Origin: Spirochaetales bacterium
GTDB taxonomy: Bacteria > Spirochaetota > Spirochaetia > DTKZ01
Reading direction: 5' to 3'
NCBI GenBank assembly: GCA_031280945.1
Contig: JAITGB010000073.1
Span: 1 to 23,313 of the forward strand
Length of the DNA: 23,313 bases
In this document: piece by piece, positions 21,863-23,313 of the stretch
Layout: the number at the start of each line of letters is the position of its first letter
Numbering within the stretch: the first letter of the stretch is position 1
Made by a program: the position numbers and the translations under genes
The notes under the pieces: model-generated
Told to the model about the DNA's origin: nothing
What the model saw: the letters and a program-made list of their open reading frames with translations, nothing else
Database searches by the model: none

Positions 21863-22816
21863 CTATTTTCTCCGCGCCGTCTCTACATCGGGAATGTAGA
21901 TTCTGTTGTTCCTGAAAATCAGGTCAGGATTTTTTATGCCGTTTTCGACAGCGATTTTCTTGTACAACCAGGGCGTACGGTAGAAGGACTTGGACAAATT
22001 CCATAGATTGTCGCCCTTTACGATTGTGTACCACACGCCGACATTCTTTTGACCCGCGCCCGCCGCGGGAGCGGGCTTTGCGGCCTGGGCCGGAGCAGCG
22101 GGAGCCGGCTTTTGGGCCGGAGGCGGAGCAGCGGGTTTTTGAGCCGCGGAGTTTTCCGTCCCATAGGGTGGCTGCGCCGGCTGCACGGGAGGCGCAGTCT
22201 CTTTGGGCGCGCTCTGAACCGTCTGGGGCCGGGAAGACTCCGGCTTTTGCGCAACAGGCGCCGAATCGTCCGGCCTCGGAAAAAGGAAAATAATGCCCAC
22301 CGCGACAATAGCCGCGAAGAGCATCGCAAGGGACGCTATAAGAATCAAGGGTTTATTGTTTTTTTTGCCTTTGTAGCCGTAGATACTTTGCCCGTTCATG
22401 GAGGAATACTTGGGAACTTTGTCCGGCTTCTCATCCCCGCCCTCCGCGGGAGATGAAAGCGTAAAATCAGGAGAACCATCCGGCTCCCCTGAAGACGCGG
22501 AATCAATGCCCACTGCCAAACTCTTTTCGTTCTCGCCGTTCAAATCCCTGACCGAAGCCACAAGATTCCCATCCTCATCTATATTAACGAGAAGCTCAAT
22601 CTCTGGCTCCCCCTGCTGGGCATTTTCAAGGTCGTCGAGCTTCAGACTGCCCAAATAGGAAGGATTCATCATGCCGCTGTCCGCAGACCGGTACAAATCG
22701 ATTTGAACCGAAGGCTGCGCATCCCGCACGGTAGTCAAAATGACCTTTTTCTTGCTCTTGTCCGTTTCGTCAAGAATGGGAATATAGCTGCCGTCGGCGA
22801 TTTTTATTCCTATCAT
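21863..22816 (-). CDS. Hsp70 substrate-binding-like domain fused through one TM helix to LysM
   Basis: A 317-residue inner-membrane protein. Residues 2-105 resemble the beta-type substrate-binding domain of DnaK/Hsp70: [14 protein letters not shown], then [51 protein letters not shown] and [16 protein letters not shown] follow the DnaK order (LGIET, [63 protein letters not shown]). No Hsp70 ATPase domain precedes it. A Lys-rich segment (149-155) and a TM helix (156-179) follow, giving a cytoplasmic N-terminus, then a Pro/Ala/Gln-rich periplasmic linker (180-257) and a LysM domain (262-309, [18 protein letters not shown] to NRIYIPD) that should bind peptidoglycan. ATG 22816 follows GTGAGGGTATT, a good ribosome site; the open frame to 22891 overlaps the promoter. 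It is first in a two-gene unit with the coiled-coil gene. Confidence 0.85.
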   Translation of the reverse strand: [317 protein letters not shown]

Positions 22817-22854
22817 AATACCCTCACTATCGGCATGAAATGGCGAATACATGA

Positions 22855-22883
22855 ATTTTACCGGTTTCCGCCGGAAATAGCAA
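22855..22883 (-). promoter_or_regulatory. Predicted sigma-70-type promoter of the LysM/coiled-coil operon
   Basis: On the minus strand: TTGCTA (-35, 22883-22878), a 17-bp spacer and TAAAAT (-10, 22860-22855), about 38 nt before ATG 22816. The -35 matches consensus at 4 of 6 positions and the -10 at 5 of 6. The spacer contains the palindrome CCGGCGGAAACCGG. This is a pattern match only. Confidence 0.5.
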
Positions 22884-22916
22884 GGCGGCAAGCAGAGCTT
22901 TCAGGACAAGAAGAAG

Positions 22917-23079
22917 TTGGGCGCATCTCTGCTTTTTTTGCCTCCGGCAAAAAAAGCAAAGCCGGGCTTTGCGGGGCTCCGGCCCGTTGGGCGCGCTTCG
23001 CGCCCCCTCCAATCCGTTGGTTTTGCGACATTACGGTTCGCTTCAGCGAACCGGCAGAATCGGAGCAAAACCCTTGCGC
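22917..23079 (+). repeat. Dispersed intergenic repeat, copy D (longest copy, with an internal insert)
   Basis: On the plus strand it runs from TTGGGCGCATCTCT to CCCTTGCGC. The hairpin at 22931-22957 has 12-bp perfect arms (GCTTTTTTTGCC / GGCAAAAAAAGC) around TCC. GGGCTTTGCGGGGCT, CCGTTGG and CCCTCCAATCC match copy A. Between AATCC and CCTTGCGC it carries an extra block of about 50 bp bounded by GGTTTTGC (23019-23026) and GCAAAACC (23065-23072), which itself contains an 8-bp hairpin (GGTTCGCT / AGCGAACC, 23035-23052). Another 7-bp GC hairpin (GGGCGCG / CGCGCCC) lies near 22990-23006. It sits between the 3' end of an outer-membrane protein gene and the LysM promoter. Confidence 0.85.
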
Positions 23080-23113
23080 GGCCCAGGGGCAGACAGAAAA
23101 CCCTCTCGCAGCC

Positions 23114-23313
23114 CTACAAAAACTTATACGCCCCGTTAATGCCAAAAAGCCACTGCTTCTCTTTTTTCAGTTTGAATTCCGCGCCGCCTGTCTTATAGGT
23201 TTCCGAAAAGTAGAAGGGCTTGAAAATCCCCACTTCCACCACAAGGTTTTTTACGGCGGTAAACTCGGCTCCCGCCCCAATGCAAAAACTGTCAAGTTTC
23301 GGCGCAAGGGCGG
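23114..23313 (-). CDS. C-terminal end of a probable outer-membrane beta-barrel protein (5' part beyond window)
   Basis: The last 65 codons of a minus-strand gene are visible, ending at TAG (23114-23116). The peptide alternates hydrophobic and polar residues in beta-strand fashion: SFCIGAGAEFTAVKNLVVEVGIF, then KPFYFSETYKTGG, and finally KQWLFGINGAYKFL. The repeated strand pattern and the closing GAYKFL resemble the final strands of outer-membrane barrels, though the last residue is Leu rather than Phe. The family cannot be named from this fragment. The frame is open through the right edge. It is followed by repeat copy D, with no clear terminator. Confidence 0.7.
   Translation of the reverse strand, partial: ALAPKLDSFCIGAGAEFTAVKNLVVEVGIFKPFYFSETYKTGGAEFKLKKEKQWLFGINGAYKFL

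Noticed and set aside
22827..23198. Short open frames on both strands at the right end
   Set aside because: They are translations of repeat copy D and resemble the artefact frames in copies A and B. The real gene there is the barrel protein ending at 23114.
1..23313. CRISPR arrays, tRNA/rRNA genes, insertion sequences, prophage genes
   Set aside because: No regularly spaced direct repeats, no tRNA-like cloverleaf, no transposase, integrase or phage structural motif was found on reading; short RNAs could still be missed.

Overview
This window is a GC-rich, densely packed bacterial chromosome segment. The most likely source is a spirochaete of the Treponema group. That is an inference from gene content: a HAMP-linked class III adenylate cyclase beside membrane-anchored coiled-coil and LysM proteins, beta-barrel outer-membrane proteins ending in an aromatic residue or in FL, a single-TM SPOR protein downstream of polA-coaE, and frequent TTG/GTG starts without strong Shine-Dalgarno sites. 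No rRNA, tRNA, CRISPR, phage or transposase gene was seen.

Layout. Positions 1-3208 (minus strand) form an operon: TPR protein, glycerate 2-kinase, and two short CHR-family chromate-transporter subunits, the second running off the left edge. Positions 3457-6272 (plus) hold aspartate kinase and threonine synthase, overlapping by 4 bp. After a 439-bp palindrome-rich spacer, 6712-8100 (plus) encodes a probable outer-membrane protein whose stop overlaps that of convergent murB (8097-9095, minus). cysS (9141-10538, plus) diverges from murB. Positions 10576-13823 (plus) are a tight four-gene unit: ECF sigma factor, zinc anti-sigma factor, secreted protein, and a TIG/transglutaminase-like protein that lacks its catalytic cysteine. 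Positions 14008-18085 (minus) are polA-coaE-SPOR, ending in a good terminator. The adenylate cyclase (18117-19805, plus) diverges from polA and converges, through a terminator, on a two-gene minus-strand unit (22816-19839): a LysM protein with a cytoplasmic Hsp70 substrate-binding-like domain, then a membrane-anchored coiled-coil/TPR protein. The right edge holds the 3' end of another beta-barrel protein (minus).

How the genes fit together. There is amino-acid metabolism (aspartate to threonine), core housekeeping (murB, cysS, polA, coaE) and a large envelope component: two putative outer-membrane proteins, SPOR and LysM peptidoglycan binders, and the sigma/anti-sigma envelope-sensing module.

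The two strongest points for follow-up are (1) an Hsp70 beta-type substrate-binding domain without an ATPase, fused across the inner membrane to LysM, and (2) a family of at least four dispersed intergenic repeats sharing a start (TTGGGCGCAT), an end (CCCTTGCGC) and a hairpin whose T-run/A-run polarity is the reverse of a terminator. Strand composition also changes abruptly several times, including exactly across the lysC-thrC overlap.
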